Assembly: GCF_013374115.1 (NCBI RefSeq)
Contig: NZ_AP022673.1
Coordinates: forward strand, 3,746,501 to 3,810,500
DNA from: Sphingomonas sp. HMP9
GTDB taxonomy: Bacteria > Pseudomonadota > Alphaproteobacteria > Sphingomonadales > Sphingomonadaceae
Reading direction: 5' to 3'
Length of the DNA stretch: 64,000 bases
Positions 18,142-27,578 of the stretch are shown here, in pieces; the stretch's first letter is position 1, and each line of letters opens with the position of its first letter. The notes beneath the pieces were generated by a model, which worked only from the letters and a program-made list of their open reading frames with translations, ran no database searches and had not been told where the DNA came from. The translations under genes were made by a program, and so were the position numbers.

Positions 18142-18516
18142 TTAGCTCTGTATGGTGGCTCGCCGTTCGACTGCGACGGATGTGATCTGGCGGACGACGT
18201 CGTCGAGATTGGCTAGCATTTCGCGGGCTGAGTAGTGGAGGACGTGGATGTTTTGGGCGATTAGCCAGGCGTCGCGCGTTGCGTCTCGTTCGGGACGGTC
18301 GCCGTGGTTGTGGGCTTCGCCATCGACTTCAATCGCGAGTCGGGCTGGGGCGCAGTAGAAGTCGAGGACGTAGGGGCCTGCGGCGTGTTGCTTTCGGAAG
18401 CGGAGGCCTTCTCCGTTACCGCGTAGTGCTAGCCAGAGGGCTATCTCAGGCGGGGTCATCTGTTTTCGCAGATGCTTGGCGTTGCTGCGCCCGGGTAGGG
18501 ATCCTTCGAGCCGCAC
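18142..18516 (-). CDS. DUF559 (Vsr-like, PD-(D/E)XK fold) endonuclease-domain protein
   Basis: The 124-residue protein matches the DUF559 pattern: an N-terminal helix AKHLRKQMTPPEIALW, then LRFRKQHAAGPYVLDFYC, the acidic active-site strand LAIEVDGEAHNHGDRPERD, and IHVLHYSAREML. The D in VLDFYC and E-V-D in IEVDG are the expected metal-binding residues of the very-short-patch-repair-like nuclease fold. The reading frame begins at GTG 18516; ATG 18459 is a shorter alternative that loses the conserved first helix. Cellular role of DUF559 proteins is not established. The gene fills the space between family D palindromes almost exactly (repeats end at 18140 and begin at 18520), which suggests that gene and repeats are linked. 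Confidence 0.85.
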   Translation of the reverse strand: MRLEGSLPGRSNAKHLRKQMTPPEIALWLALRGNGEGLRFRKQHAAGPYVLDFYCAPARLAIEVDGEAHNHGDRPERDATRDAWLIAQNIHVLHYSAREMLANLDDVVRQITSVAVERRATIQS

Positions 18517-18519
18517 CGC

Positions 18520-18664
18520 TTGCCTCCCCCTCCGTCGCCTTGGGCGACACCTCCCCCTGGCGGGGGAGGATCAAGTAGCGCCGCGATCTTAGCGGCAGAG
18601 CGTCGACATCTACAATCCTCCCCCGCAAGGGGGAGGTGGCGCCGAAGGTGACGGAGGGGGAGGC
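18520..18664. repeat. Family D repeats, upstream flank of the DUF559 gene
   Basis: An inverted unit at 18520-18571 and a forward unit at 18613-18664 face each other across about 40 bases. With 18089-18140 they bracket the DUF559 gene. No gene lies between here and rpsJ (18814). Confidence 0.85.
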
Positions 18665-18813
18665 CAGGGCGCCCTTCGATAGTGCCTTCGCCCGGAAAAC
18701 CCTCAACCCCCGGTTGCATTTCACCCGACTCTCCCGTAATGGCCCGCCTTCGGTTTAAACATCAACCAGCAAGAGCCCGGAAACGGGCCCGCTCTTTCGC
18801 ATCGGTAGGGACT

Positions 18814-19122
18814 ATGGACAGCAATATCCGCATTCGTCTGAAGGCGTTCGATCACCGTGTGCTCGATCAGGCCACTGGCGACATCGCCGACACCGCACGC
18901 CGCACCGGCGCGCTCATCCGCGGTCCGATTCCCCTCCCGACGCGCATCGAAAAGTTCACCGTGAACCGCGGCCCGCACATCGACAAGAAGTCGCGCGAGC
19001 AGTTCGAGGTGCGCACGTACAAGCGTATGCTGGATATCGTCCAGCCGACGCCGCAGACGGTCGATGCGCTGATGAAGCTCGACCTCGCCGCAGGGGTGGA
19101 CGTAGAGATCAAGTTGGCCTAA
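18814..19122 (+). CDS. rpsJ: 30S ribosomal protein S10
   Basis: The 102-residue protein starts at ATG 18814 ([19 protein letters not shown]), with GGTAGGG upstream. [27 protein letters not shown] is the conserved loop region. S10 also works as NusE in antitermination with NusB and contacts NusG. It opens the S10 operon, but a 288-base gap separates it from rplC, far more than usual. Confidence 0.98.
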   Translation: MDSNIRIRLKAFDHRVLDQATGDIADTARRTGALIRGPIPLPTRIEKFTVNRGPHIDKKSREQFEVRTYKRMLDIVQPTPQTVDALMKLDLAAGVDVEIKLA

Positions 19123-19181
19123 GGGCTGGCGCGGCGCGGTCGACCAGCAATGGTCCCGCGCCGCTCTACATTGGGATACCG

Positions 19182-19257
19182 CCGCTGGTGAAAACCAGCG
19201 GGGCAGCGTCCCCCGTCACGCTCCTGCACCAGCAGGAGCACCAGCCCGGGACGGGGG
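19182..19257 (+). promoter_or_regulatory. Structured leader between rpsJ and rplC
   Basis: CCGCTGGT-GAAA-ACCAGCGG (19182-19201) forms a perfect stem with a GNRA tetraloop. Directly after it, CCCCCGTC (19210-19217) pairs with GACGGGGG (19250-19257) around an inner CTCCTGC-ACCA-GCAGGAG hairpin (19221-19238). This sits in the long untranslated gap before rplC and could bind L4 or another ribosomal protein. The pairings are directly visible; the function is inferred. Confidence 0.6.
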
Positions 19258-19410
19258 CACGTTTCGTATATACCGGGTTGAACCGACTCCATTCAGGGCA
19301 TTTGCCGGGGATGGGGTCAGGTGGATGCATCATGGAGCTCGCTCCGGACATGGTCCGCAAGCCCCCGAGGAATAGTCCGACGGGGCCTCTGTCTAGGAAG
19401 GGACAAGATC

Positions 19411-20157
19411 ATGCGTACTGGCGTGATCGCGAAGAAAATGGGGATGACCCGCCTGTTCCAGGAAGATGGTCGGCACGTGCCGGTCACCGTTCTGGCACTC
19501 GAAGGCAATCAGGTCGTTTCCGTTCGCGAAATGGATCGTGACGGCTACACTGCCGTCCAGCTTGGTGCAGGTGTCGCCAAGTCGAAGAATGTTGCAAAGC
19601 CGCAGCGCGGCCATTTCGGCAAGGCCGAAGTGGAGCCCAAGGCTGTCGTCCATGAGTTCCGTGTGAATGCTGACGGCCTGCTCGACGTTGGTGCCGAGAT
19701 TTCGGCAGACCACTACGTCGCAGGTCAGATCGTCGATATCCAGGGCAAGACCCAGGGTAAGGGCTTCCAGGGCGGTATGAAGCGTTGGGGCTTCGGCGGT
19801 CTGCGGGCAACCCACGGCGTGTCGGTCTCGCACCGTTCGCTCGGTTCGACCGGTCAGCGCCAGGATCCGGGCAAGGTCTTCAAGAACAAGAAGATGGCCG
19901 GCCACATGGGCGACAAGTATCGCACCCAGCAGAACCTCGAGATCGTATCGACGGACGTCGAGCGTGGTCTCCTGTTCGTCAAGGGTTCGGTTCCTGGCTC
20001 CAAGGGTGGCTGGCTCTTCGTCAAGGACTCGGTGAAGGTCGCGCGCCACGCCGACGCACCGTTCCCCGCCGGTCTCAAGGCCACCAACAGCAACACTGCA
20101 GCAGACACGCCGGCCGAAACGACCGACGCACCTGCAGCCGACGGCCAGGAGGGCTGA
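19411..20157 (+). CDS. rplC: 50S ribosomal protein L3
   Basis: The 248-residue protein starts at ATG 19411 ([16 protein letters not shown]), with AGGAAGGGACA upstream. The extended loop with [19 protein letters not shown] and [23 protein letters not shown] is diagnostic; this is the segment reaching the peptidyl transferase centre and the site of Gln methylation in E. coli. The tail (about 228-248) is Ala/Thr-rich and longer than in E. coli L3 (209 residues), an alphaproteobacterial style extension. It precedes rplD by two bases. Confidence 0.98.
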   Translation: MRTGVIAKKMGMTRLFQEDGRHVPVTVLALEGNQVVSVREMDRDGYTAVQLGAGVAKSKNVAKPQRGHFGKAEVEPKAVVHEFRVNADGLLDVGAEISADHYVAGQIVDIQGKTQGKGFQGGMKRWGFGGLRATHGVSVSHRSLGSTGQRQDPGKVFKNKKMAGHMGDKYRTQQNLEIVSTDVERGLLFVKGSVPGSKGGWLFVKDSVKVARHADAPFPAGLKATNSNTAADTPAETTDAPAADGQEG

Positions 20158-20159
20158 GC

Positions 20160-20786
20160 GTGAAGATCAAGGTTTCATCTTTCGCCGGTACCGACGCTGC
20201 GGACATCGAGCTCAACGACGAGGTCTTCGGCCTCGATCCGCGCGCCGACATCCTGCACCGTGTCGTCACCTGGCAGCTCGAGAAGCGTCGTGAGACGGCT
20301 CGCGGCACCCGTGAGCGCGCAGACGTTGCCCGCACCGGCAAGAAGTTCGGTCGCCAGAAGGGCGGCGGTACGGCTCGTCACGGCGATCGTCGCGCACCTG
20401 TGTTCATCGGTGGTGGTAAGGCTCACGGCGCCCGCGTCCGTGACTTCAACCCGTCGTTGAACAAGAAGGTTCGCTCGCTCGGTCTGCGCATGGCGCTCAG
20501 CAGCCACGCCAAGGCGGGTTCGCTGGTCATCATGGACAGCCTAGCTGTCGAGGGTGGCAAGACCAAGACGCTGCTCGGCGATCTCGCAAAGCTCGGCTTC
20601 GGCAAGCGTGCGCTCGTCATCGACGGCGACATGGTCGACACCAGCTTCGCATTCGCTGCGGGCAACCTGTACGAAGTGAACGTGATGCCGGCAGCCGGCG
20701 CCAACGTTTACGACATCCTGAAGCATGACACGCTGGTGCTGACGCGCGCCGCTGTCGAAAAGCTGGAGGCGCGCTTCCATGGCTAA
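20160..20786 (+). CDS. rplD: 50S ribosomal protein L4
   Basis: The 208-residue protein starts at GTG 20160, chosen because AGGAGGG lies seven bases upstream and the product then begins [20 protein letters not shown], the normal L4 N-terminus. The long loop [21 protein letters not shown] that lines the exit tunnel is present. In E. coli L4 represses the S10 operon and stimulates RNase E inhibition. It overlaps rplW by eight bases. Confidence 0.98.
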   Translation: MKIKVSSFAGTDAADIELNDEVFGLDPRADILHRVVTWQLEKRRETARGTRERADVARTGKKFGRQKGGGTARHGDRRAPVFIGGGKAHGARVRDFNPSLNKKVRSLGLRMALSSHAKAGSLVIMDSLAVEGGKTKTLLGDLAKLGFGKRALVIDGDMVDTSFAFAAGNLYEVNVMPAAGANVYDILKHDTLVLTRAAVEKLEARFHG

Positions 20787-21093
20787 GAAGCAGAAGGCGG
20801 GCATCGATAATCGTCATTACGACGTTATCCTGGCCCCGCACATCACCGAGAAGACGACGACTCTGTCGGAGTTCAACGCGGTTGTGTTCAAGGTGTCCAA
20901 CGACGCCACGAAGCCCGAGATCAAGGCGGCCGTCGAGGCGCTGTTCGACGTGAACGTCGTCGGCGTGAACACGCTCGTCCAGAAGGGCAAGACCAAGAAG
21001 TGGAAGGGCACGAACTACTCGCGCTCGGACATGAAAAAGGCAATCGTGACGTTGAAGGACGGTCAGTCCATCGACGTGACGACGGGGATCTGA
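20779..21093 (+). CDS. rplW: 50S ribosomal protein L23
   Basis: The 104-residue protein begins inside the end of rplD (eight-base overlap), indicating translational coupling. Motifs [19 protein letters not shown] and [19 protein letters not shown] match L23. It sits at the tunnel exit and is the docking site for trigger factor and SRP. rplB follows after four bases. Confidence 0.98.
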   Translation: MAKKQKAGIDNRHYDVILAPHITEKTTTLSEFNAVVFKVSNDATKPEIKAAVEALFDVNVVGVNTLVQKGKTKKWKGTNYSRSDMKKAIVTLKDGQSIDVTTGI

Positions 21094-21097
21094 GGCC

Positions 21098-21937
21098 ATG
21101 GCACTCAAGCATTATAATCCAACATCGCCGGCACGCCGCGGTCTCATCCTGGTCGACAAGTCGTCGCTCTGGAAGGGTCGCCCCGTCAAGGCGCTGACCG
21201 AAGGCAAGCACAAGACCGGCGGTCGTAACAACAAGGGCCATGTGACCTCGCGCGGCATCGCCGGCGGTCACAAGCAGAAGTACCGCTACATCGACTTCAA
21301 GCGTCGCAAGTGGGACGTCGAAGGCACCGTCGAGCGGATCGAGTATGATCCCAACCGCACCGCGTTCATTGCCCTGGTCAAGTACCCGGACGAGGAACTC
21401 GCCTACATCCTGGCGCCGCAGCGTCTGGCCGTCGGCGACAAGGTTCTCGCGGCCAAGAAGACCGACGTGAAGCCAGGCAATGCCATGGAACTCGGTCAGA
21501 TGCCGGTCGGCACCATCGTCCACAACGTGGAGATGAAGCCGATGAAGGGTGGCCAGATCGCCCGTTCGGCCGGCACGTACGTGCAGGTCGTCGGTCGCGA
21601 CAAGGGCATGGTGATGGTCCGCCTGAACTCGGGCGAGCAGCGCTACATCCGCAGCGATTGCATGGCGACGGTTGGCGCGGTCTCGAACCCCGACAACCAG
21701 AACCAGAACCTGGGCAAGGCAGGTCGTTCGCGCTGGATGGGTATCCGTCCGCTGACCCGCGGCGTCGCCAAGAACCCGGTCGACCATCCGCACGGCGGTG
21801 GTGAAGGCCGTACCTCGGGTGGCCGTCATCCGGTTACGCCTTGGGGCAAGCCGACGAAGGGTGCGCGCACGCGTCATAACAAGTCGACCGACAAGATGAT
21901 CATCCGGTCGCGTCATTCGACGAAGAGGAAGGGCTAA
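21098..21937 (+). CDS. rplB: 50S ribosomal protein L2
   Basis: The 279-residue protein has the [22 protein letters not shown] and [21 protein letters not shown] motifs; the His in the latter is the conserved residue near the peptidyl transferase centre. L2 is needed for subunit association. rpsS follows one base after the stop. Confidence 0.99.
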   Translation: MALKHYNPTSPARRGLILVDKSSLWKGRPVKALTEGKHKTGGRNNKGHVTSRGIAGGHKQKYRYIDFKRRKWDVEGTVERIEYDPNRTAFIALVKYPDEELAYILAPQRLAVGDKVLAAKKTDVKPGNAMELGQMPVGTIVHNVEMKPMKGGQIARSAGTYVQVVGRDKGMVMVRLNSGEQRYIRSDCMATVGAVSNPDNQNQNLGKAGRSRWMGIRPLTRGVAKNPVDHPHGGGEGRTSGGRHPVTPWGKPTKGARTRHNKSTDKMIIRSRHSTKRKG

Positions 21938-21938
21938 C

Positions 21939-22214
21939 ATGGCTCGTTCAGTCTGGAAGGGCCCCTTCGTGGACCTTCATCTGCTCAAGAAGGCAGAAAC
22001 CGCCCAGGACACCAACGCGCGTTCGCCGATCAAGACTTGGTCGCGTCGCTCGACGATCCTGCCGTCGTTCGTGGGCCTCACGTTCAACGTGTATAACGGC
22101 CGCAAGTTCGTGCCGGTCTCGGTCAACGAGGACATGGTCGGGATGAAGCTGGGCGAGTTCGCGCCTACGCGCTACTTCCCCGGCCACTCCGCCGACAAGA
22201 AGGGCAAGCGCTGA
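21939..22214 (+). CDS. rpsS: 30S ribosomal protein S19
   Basis: The 91-residue protein begins [18 protein letters not shown] and contains [21 protein letters not shown] and [17 protein letters not shown], the S19 signature. It forms a complex with S13 in the 30S head. Its stop overlaps the rplV start by one base (TGATG). Confidence 0.98.
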   Translation: MARSVWKGPFVDLHLLKKAETAQDTNARSPIKTWSRRSTILPSFVGLTFNVYNGRKFVPVSVNEDMVGMKLGEFAPTRYFPGHSADKKGKR

Positions 22215-22591
22215 TGTCTAAGCAAGTCAGCCCGCGCAAGGTCGCGGACAACGAGGCGCTTTCGGTCGGTACGCAGATTCGCGGTTCGGCACAGAAGCTC
22301 GGCCTCGTCGCTGCGCTCATCCGTGGCAAGAAGGTCGGCGATGCGATGAACATCCTCGCCTTCTCGACCAAGGGCATGGCGATCGAAGCCCGCAAGGTGC
22401 TGGCCTCGGCCATCGCCAATGCGGAGAACAACCACAACCTCGACGTCGACTCGCTGGTCGTCGCCGAGGCATCGGTTGGCAAGTCGATCACGATGAAGCG
22501 TTTCGCTACTCGCGGCCGCGGCAAGTCGACCCGCATCCTCAAGCCATTCAGCCGTCTGCGCATCGTCGTGCGCGAGCAGGAAGAAGCATAA
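22214..22591 (+). CDS. rplV: 50S ribosomal protein L22
   Basis: The 125-residue protein has [21 protein letters not shown] and the tunnel-lining beta hairpin [20 protein letters not shown], where macrolide-resistance changes occur in other bacteria. It contacts all 23S rRNA domains. It overlaps both neighbours by one base (TGATG upstream, TAATG downstream). Confidence 0.98.
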   Translation: MSKQVSPRKVADNEALSVGTQIRGSAQKLGLVAALIRGKKVGDAMNILAFSTKGMAIEARKVLASAIANAENNHNLDVDSLVVAEASVGKSITMKRFATRGRGKSTRILKPFSRLRIVVREQEEA

Positions 22592-23298
22592 TGGGTCAGA
22601 AGAGCAACCCCATCGGTCTGCGTCTGCAGATCAACCGTACCTGGGATAGCCGCTGGTACGCCGAAGGCGCCGACTATGGTCGGCTCCTGCTCGAGGATCT
22701 CAAGATCCGCGCATTCATCATGAAGACGCTGCCGCAGGCCGCGATCTCCAAGGTGGTCATCGAGCGTCCGGCCAAGCTGGCCCGCATCTCCATCTTCGCT
22801 GCACGCCCCGGCGTGATCATCGGCAAGAAGGGTGCGGACATCGAGAAGCTGCGTTCGACGATCGGCAAGATGACGTCGTCGACCGTGTCGCTGAACATCG
22901 TCGAGATCCGCAAGCCGGAAGTCGATGCGCGTCTCGTCGCGCAGGGCATCGCCGATCAGCTCGAGCGTCGTATCGCTTTCCGTCGCGCTATGAAGCGTGC
23001 GGTTCAGTCGGCGATGCGTCTCGGTGCCGAAGGCATCCGGGTGAACTGCGGTGGCCGTCTTGGCGGCGCCGAGATCGCACGGTCGGAGAGCTATCGTGAG
23101 GGTCGGGTTCCGTTGCACACTCTGCGCGCGAACATCGATTATGCCGAGGCTACGGCGCACACGTCCTACGGCGTTTGCGGCGTGAAGGTCTGGGTCTTCA
23201 AGGGCGAGATTCTCGGCAACGATCCGACGTCGTACGACCGCATCATGATGGAGGCTCAAACCTCCGGCGTGCGGCCGCAGCGCGACGATCGTCGCTAA
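22591..23298 (+). CDS. rpsC: 30S ribosomal protein S3
   Basis: The 235-residue protein begins [22 protein letters not shown], contains a KH domain with [17 protein letters not shown] (about residues 70-90) and the C-terminal [27 protein letters not shown]3 is part of the mRNA entry helicase with S4 and S5. It overlaps rplV by one base; rplP follows after 15 bases. Confidence 0.99.
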   Translation: MGQKSNPIGLRLQINRTWDSRWYAEGADYGRLLLEDLKIRAFIMKTLPQAAISKVVIERPAKLARISIFAARPGVIIGKKGADIEKLRSTIGKMTSSTVSLNIVEIRKPEVDARLVAQGIADQLERRIAFRRAMKRAVQSAMRLGAEGIRVNCGGRLGGAEIARSESYREGRVPLHTLRANIDYAEATAHTSYGVCGVKVWVFKGEILGNDPTSYDRIMMEAQTSGVRPQRDDRR

Positions 23299-23313
23299 GG
23301 GGCAGGAACAGAC

Positions 23314-23748
23314 ATGCTGCAACCAAAAAAGACCAAGTTCCGGAAGGCCTTCAAGGGCAAGATTTCGGGCGACGCCAAGAGTGGCTTCTCGCTCAATTTC
23401 GGCTCCTACGGCCTCAAGGCGATGGAACCCGACCGGATCACCGCACGTCAGATCGAGGCGGCCCGCCGCGCGATCACGCGTCACATGAAGCGCCAGGGGC
23501 GTTTGTGGATCCGCATTTTCCCAGACCTTCCGGTCTCGGGAAAGCCAGCCGAAGTCCGCATGGGCAAGGGCAAGGGCGCGCCGGAATATTGGGCCGCTCG
23601 CGTCAAGCCGGGTCGGATCCTGTTCGAGCTCGACGGCGTCGACGGCAAGATTGCCGCTGAGGCATTCGAGCGGGCGGCCATGAAGCTGCCGATCAAGGTC
23701 AAGGTCGTTGCCCGTCTGGGCGACACCTCACATCTGGGAGGCGAGTAA
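23314..23748 (+). CDS. rplP: 50S ribosomal protein L16
   Basis: The 144-residue protein begins [19 protein letters not shown] and contains [21 protein letters not shown] and [20 protein letters not shown]16 organises the A-site tRNA region of the large subunit. A SD-like AGGAACAG precedes ATG 23314. Confidence 0.98.
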   Translation: MLQPKKTKFRKAFKGKISGDAKSGFSLNFGSYGLKAMEPDRITARQIEAARRAITRHMKRQGRLWIRIFPDLPVSGKPAEVRMGKGKGAPEYWAARVKPGRILFELDGVDGKIAAEAFERAAMKLPIKVKVVARLGDTSHLGGE

Positions 23749-23752
23749 GATC

Positions 23753-23959
23753 ATGGCTCGTATCGATGACATGAAGTCCAAGAGCGCCGACCAGCTGTCG
23801 GAGTCGCTCGGCGAACTGAAGCGCGAGCAGTTCAACCTGCGCTTCCAGGCCGCCACGAACCAGCTCGAAAAGCCGAGCCGCGTTCGTGAGGTCCGCCGCG
23901 ACATCGCTCGCATCAAGACCCTGCAGGCTCAGCGCACCAGCGCTGACGCCGCGAAGTAA
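23753..23959 (+). CDS. rpmC: 50S ribosomal protein L29
   Basis: The 68-residue helical protein starts at ATG 23753 ([15 protein letters not shown]), four bases after the rplP stop, with GGGAGGCGAG upstream. [35 protein letters not shown] is typical in pattern; L29 pairs with L23 at the tunnel exit. Confidence 0.97.
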   Translation: MARIDDMKSKSADQLSESLGELKREQFNLRFQAATNQLEKPSRVREVRRDIARIKTLQAQRTSADAAK

Positions 23960-23969
23960 GGAACGTATC

Positions 23970-24242
23970 ATGCCGAAGCGCGTGCTGACCGGTCTGGTCG
24001 TGTCCGACAAGGGCAACAAGACGGTGGTCGTGAACGTCGAGCGTAAGGTGAAGCACCCGCTCTACGGGAAGATCATCCGTCGCTCGAAGAAGTATCATGC
24101 CCATGACGAGGGCAATGAGTTCAAGCAGGGCGAGACGGTTCGGATCGAAGAGACCGCACCGATCTCCAAGCTGAAGACCTGGAAGGTGATCGAGCGGGTC
24201 AATACCCACGCGACGCCGGAACGGGCTTCGGCCGAGGGCTGA
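23970..24242 (+). CDS. rpsQ: 30S ribosomal protein S17
   Basis: The 90-residue protein starts at ATG 23970 ([19 protein letters not shown]), preceded by AAGGAACG. The OB-fold motif [25 protein letters not shown] is typical. It is the last gene of the S10 block; unlike the usual tight spacing, 231 bases with an intergenic repeat separate it from rplN. Confidence 0.98.
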   Translation: MPKRVLTGLVVSDKGNKTVVVNVERKVKHPLYGKIIRRSKKYHAHDEGNEFKQGETVRIEETAPISKLKTWKVIERVNTHATPERASAEG

Positions 24243-24252
24243 ACGGGGTTCT

Positions 24253-24334
24253 CGTCATCCTGACGAAAGTCAGGATCCAGAGCCAGGGGCGTAATACGCC
24301 ATAACTCCGGATCCCAACTTTCGCGGGGATGACG
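24253..24334. repeat. Hybrid intergenic repeat between rpsQ and rplN
   Basis: The left half (24253-24284) is a family A unit (CGTCATCCTGACGAAAGTCA...); the right half (24309-24334) is a family C-like inverted end (CTTTCGCGGGGATGACG). It lies inside the ribosomal superoperon. A further GC-rich hairpin (CGGCCGCTCC... and GCCGCGGCGGGG) follows at about 24375-24415. Confidence 0.75.
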
Positions 24335-24473
24335 GTTTGCAGTGGAACCTTGTGTTCTATCGAGAGAGCGGCTAAGCGGCCGCTCCTCCCCGTTGCGGTT
24401 TTGCCGCGGCGGGGTGATTTTTTAGGCGGGGTTCGGTCGGTATCGACCCCAAAGAGAGAAGGGATACGGATCC

Positions 24474-24842
24474 ATGATCCAGATGCAGTCCAATCTCGAC
24501 GTCGCTGACAACAGCGGCGCGAAGCGGGTGCAGTGCATCAAGGTGCTTGGGGGTTCCAAGCGTCGTGTTGCAGGCGTTGGCGACATCATCGTCGTCAGCA
24601 TCAAGGAAGCGCAGCCACGTGGCCGTGTGAAGAAGGGCGACGTTCACCGCGCGGTGATCGTGCGTACCGCCAAGGATATCCGCCGTGCAGACGGTACGGT
24701 CATCCGCTTCGACGGCAATGCCGCGGTGCTGGTCAACAAGAACGAGGAGCCGATCGGCACCCGTATCTTCGGTCCAGTCGTTCGCGAGCTGCGCGGCAAG
24801 AAGCACATGAAGATCATCAGCCTCGCGCCGGAGGTGCTGTAA
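24474..24842 (+). CDS. rplN: 50S ribosomal protein L14
   Basis: The 122-residue protein begins [21 protein letters not shown] and ends ISLAPEVL, with the conserved [11 protein letters not shown] and [13 protein letters not shown] strands. L14 forms an intersubunit bridge and binds the silencing factor RsfS. It opens the spc operon; the preceding GAGAGAAGGGA is a probable SD. Its stop overlaps rplX by one base (TAATG). Confidence 0.98.
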   Translation: MIQMQSNLDVADNSGAKRVQCIKVLGGSKRRVAGVGDIIVVSIKEAQPRGRVKKGDVHRAVIVRTAKDIRRADGTVIRFDGNAAVLVNKNEEPIGTRIFGPVVRELRGKKHMKIISLAPEVL

Positions 24843-25159
24843 TGGCTACCCAGCGTATCAAGAAGGGTGACAAGGTCATCATCCTGTCCGGCAAGGACAA
24901 GGGCAAGACCGGTGAAGTTACCGTTTCCATGCCAAAGACCGACAAGGTCGTCGTTTCGGGCGTGAACATCGCCGTGCGCCATACCAAGCCGACTCAGGGT
25001 GACCCGCAGGGTGGCCTGATCCGCAAGGAAGCACCGATGCACGTCTCGAAGGTCGCGCACGTGACCGCCGACGGCAAGCCGACCCGCGTCCGTTTCGAGA
25101 CGCAGGATGGCAAGAAGGTCCGCGTGGCCGTCAAGACCGGGGATAAGATCAATGGTTGA
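24842..25159 (+). CDS. rplX: 50S ribosomal protein L24
   Basis: The 105-residue protein has a KOW motif near its N-terminus ([20 protein letters not shown]), followed by [18 protein letters not shown]24 is an assembly initiator protein of the 50S subunit. It shares one base with rplN and overlaps the start of rplE by eight bases. Confidence 0.97.
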   Translation: MATQRIKKGDKVIILSGKDKGKTGEVTVSMPKTDKVVVSGVNIAVRHTKPTQGDPQGGLIRKEAPMHVSKVAHVTADGKPTRVRFETQDGKKVRVAVKTGDKING

Positions 25160-25775
25160 TCAGAACACTGGCGCTGATAACGCTGGCACCGAGGCCGTCT
25201 ACGTTGCGCGTATGCGCAAGCTGTACGACGAGACGATCATCAAGGCGATGGTCGAGAAGTTCGGCTACAAGAACGTCATGGAGATCCCGCGGCTCGACAA
25301 GATCGTGCTGAACATGGGCGTCGGCGAAGCTACGCAGGACAAGAAGAAGGTCGACCAGGCTGCTTCCGAAATGGAGTTGATCGCCGGCCAGAAGCCTGTC
25401 GTGACGAAGGCCAAGAAGTCGATTGCGCAGTTCAAGCTGCGTGAAGGCATGCCGATCGGCGTGAAGGTCACCCTTCGCCGCGAACGGATGTACGAGTTTC
25501 TCGACCGTTTCATCACGATCGCTCTTCCCCGCGTCCGCGATTTTCGTGGCCTCAACCCGAAGAGCTTCGATGGCCGTGGCAACTATGCCTGCGGTATCAA
25601 GGAGCAGATCGTGTTCCCAGAAATCAGCTATGACCGGGTCGACAAGGTCCGCGGCATGGATGTGATCGTGACGACGACCGCAAAGACCGACGACGAGGCT
25701 CGCGAGCTTCTGCGTCTGTTCGGTTTCCCGTTCCCGATCGAAGACGACGCTGCCGACGAGAAGAAGGCAGCGTAA
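25152..25775 (+). CDS. rplE: 50S ribosomal protein L5
   Basis: The 207-residue protein starts at ATG 25152 within the end of rplX. Motifs are [26 protein letters not shown]-like [27 protein letters not shown] and [16 protein letters not shown]5 binds 5S rRNA and P-site tRNA. It is longer than E. coli L5 (179) through an N-terminal Asn/Ala/Thr-rich tail and an acidic C-terminal tail ([11 protein letters not shown]), common in alphaproteobacteria. Confidence 0.98.
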   Translation: MVDQNTGADNAGTEAVYVARMRKLYDETIIKAMVEKFGYKNVMEIPRLDKIVLNMGVGEATQDKKKVDQAASEMELIAGQKPVVTKAKKSIAQFKLREGMPIGVKVTLRRERMYEFLDRFITIALPRVRDFRGLNPKSFDGRGNYACGIKEQIVFPEISYDRVDKVRGMDVIVTTTAKTDDEARELLRLFGFPFPIEDDAADEKKAA

Positions 25776-25780
25776 AAGAA

Positions 25781-25950
25781 CTCCCTCTCCCCTGCTGGGT
25801 CCCATGAAAGTAATACTTTCATGGGTGCCCGCTCGGGGAGAGGGTTGGGGTGAGGGGGAGTGAGTCTCCCTCATCCCGCCCAAAAACTGGAGGCGTGGTC
25901 CTGCTGGGCTGCCCCTCACCCCGACCCTCTCCCCGGAGGGGCGAGGGGGC
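25781..25950. repeat. Family E repeat with nested palindrome, between rplE and rpsN
   Basis: CTCCCTCTCCCC... and its inverted partner ending GACCCTCTCCCCGGAGGGG bracket the gap. Inside the first arm's loop sits an extra perfect palindrome, CCCATGAAAGT-AAT-ACTTTCATGGG (25802-25826), of quite different base composition. Related family E copies at 41652-41758 and 61402-61539 lack this inner element. Confidence 0.8.
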
Positions 25951-25974
25951 AGAAGAAAGAAAGAACTTAAGTCG

Positions 25975-26280
25975 ATGGCGAAACTGAGTTCAGTCAACAA
26001 GAACGAGCGCCGCAAGCGCATGGTCAAGCAGTATGCCCCGAAGTACGCGGCACTGAAGGCAATCGCAGCGGACAAGACGCTCGACGATGGTGAGCGTTTG
26101 ATCGCTCGCCTCAAGATGGCGGCACTGCCGCGCAACGCGAACCCGACCCGCATCCGTAACCGGTGCGAGCTAACCGGTCGCCCGCGCGCTTATTACCGCA
26201 AGTTCCGGCTCTGCCGTATTCAGCTGCGCGATCTGGCCAACAAGGGCCTGATCCCCGGCGTCACGAAGTCGAGCTGGTAA
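25975..26280 (+). CDS. rpsN: 30S ribosomal protein S14 (zinc-independent long form)
   Basis: The 101-residue protein ends with [32 protein letters not shown] sequence and [11 protein letters not shown]. It lacks the paired CxxC knuckles of the short zinc form, so it is the C-minus type. It lies 199 bases after rplE because of the inserted repeat; rpsH follows after ten bases. Confidence 0.98.
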   Translation: MAKLSSVNKNERRKRMVKQYAPKYAALKAIAADKTLDDGERLIARLKMAALPRNANPTRIRNRCELTGRPRAYYRKFRLCRIQLRDLANKGLIPGVTKSSW

Positions 26281-26290
26281 GGACTAAATC

Positions 26291-26686
26291 ATGGCAGTGA
26301 CCGATCCCCTGGGTGATTTGCTCACCCGTATCCGCAATGGCCAGCGCGCGAAGAAGGACTCTGTCCTGACGCCGGCGTCGAAGCTGCGCGTCCGCGTGCT
26401 CGACGTTCTGCAGCGTGAAGGCTATATCCGTGGCTATAGCGAAGAGCAGATGGGCCCCGCGGCCGGCCTTCGCATCGAGCTGAAGTATTTCGAGGGCCAG
26501 CCTGCGATCAAGCATGTCGCACGCGTCTCGAAGCCCGGCCGTCGCGTCTATTCCGGCTCGCAGGAACTCCCGCGCGTCCGTAACGGCCTCGGCATCACCA
26601 TCGTCTCGACGCCCCGCGGCGTGCTTTCGGATTCCGAAGCACGTGAGCAGAACGTCGGCGGCGAAGTCCTCGCGGAGGTGTTCTGA
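26291..26686 (+). CDS. rpsH: 30S ribosomal protein S8
   Basis: The 131-residue protein begins [20 protein letters not shown] and ends with [22 protein letters not shown] plus [10 protein letters not shown]8 is a primary 16S rRNA binder; in E. coli it represses the spc operon at the rplE region. Its stop overlaps rplF (TGATG). Confidence 0.98.
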   Translation: MAVTDPLGDLLTRIRNGQRAKKDSVLTPASKLRVRVLDVLQREGYIRGYSEEQMGPAAGLRIELKYFEGQPAIKHVARVSKPGRRVYSGSQELPRVRNGLGITIVSTPRGVLSDSEAREQNVGGEVLAEVF

Positions 26687-27219
26687 TGAGCCGCATTGGT
26701 AAGAAGCCAATCACGGTACCCGCCGGCATCACGCCGTCGATCGCCAACAAGCAGCTGACCGTGAAGGGCCCCAAGGGCACGCTCACGATGCCGCTGCGCG
26801 ACGAGATCAGCTACACGCTCGAAGACGGCGGCATTTCGGTGCAGCCGGCCAACGACACCAAGCGCGCTCGCGCGTTCTGGGGCATGCAGCGGACCATGGT
26901 GCAGAACCTGGTCACCGGCGTGTCGGAGGGCTTCACCAAGAAGCTGCTGATCACCGGCGTCGGCTATCGTGCCGCAGCCCAGGGTCGCAACCTCAAGCTG
27001 CAGCTCGGCTACAGCCATGACGTCAACATCGACGTGCCGGAGGGGATCGAAGTCAAGACCCCCGACAACACGACGATCGAGATCTCGGGTTCGGACAAGC
27101 AGATGGTCGGCCAGCTGGCCGCGGAGATTCGTCAGTGGCGCAAGCCCGAGCCTTACAAGGGCAAGGGCATCAAGTACGACGGCGAGTTCATCTTCCGCAA
27201 GGAAGGGAAGAAGAAGTAA
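26686..27219 (+). CDS. rplF: 50S ribosomal protein L6
   Basis: The 177-residue protein begins [15 protein letters not shown] and contains [18 protein letters not shown] and the C-terminal signature [18 protein letters not shown]6 lies near the factor-binding site. It overlaps rpsH and rplR by one base each (TAATG at 27217-27221). Confidence 0.98.
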   Translation: MSRIGKKPITVPAGITPSIANKQLTVKGPKGTLTMPLRDEISYTLEDGGISVQPANDTKRARAFWGMQRTMVQNLVTGVSEGFTKKLLITGVGYRAAAQGRNLKLQLGYSHDVNIDVPEGIEVKTPDNTTIEISGSDKQMVGQLAAEIRQWRKPEPYKGKGIKYDGEFIFRKEGKKK

Positions 27220-27575
27220 TGACCAAGGGACTTTCTCTTTTCGCCAAGCGGCGTCGCCGCAACCGTACCGCGTTGCGTGCGCGCGCTGGCAGCCGTCCGC
27301 GGTTGTCGGTGCATCGCTCGGGCAAGCACATCTATGCTCAGGTGATCGACGATGCCGCAGGCACGACGGTCGCTTCGGCCTCGACGCTGGAGAAGGACGT
27401 GCGCGGCACGTCCGGCGCCAACATCGACGCGGCGACTTCGGTCGGCAAGCGCGTCGCCGAGGCTGCCAAGGCGGCGGGCGTGACTCAGGTCGTGTTCGAT
27501 CGCGGCGGCTTCCTCTACCACGGTCGCGTGAAGGCTCTTGCCGATGCCGCGCGCGAAGCCGGATTGGAGTTCTAA
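27219..27575 (+). CDS. rplR: 50S ribosomal protein L18
   Basis: The 118-residue protein starts at ATG 27219, sharing one base with rplF. An Arg-rich N-terminus ([20 protein letters not shown]) precedes the 5S rRNA binding domain with HIYAQVIDD and [23 protein letters not shown]. rpsE follows after three bases. Confidence 0.98.
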   Translation: MTKGLSLFAKRRRRNRTALRARAGSRPRLSVHRSGKHIYAQVIDDAAGTTVASASTLEKDVRGTSGANIDAATSVGKRVAEAAKAAGVTQVVFDRGGFLYHGRVKALADAAREAGLEF

Positions 27576-27578
27576 GAC

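Noticed and set aside
22165..23484. A 439-codon minus-strand frame opposite rplV and rpsC
   Set aside because: It is antisense to ribosomal protein genes whose frames are certain.
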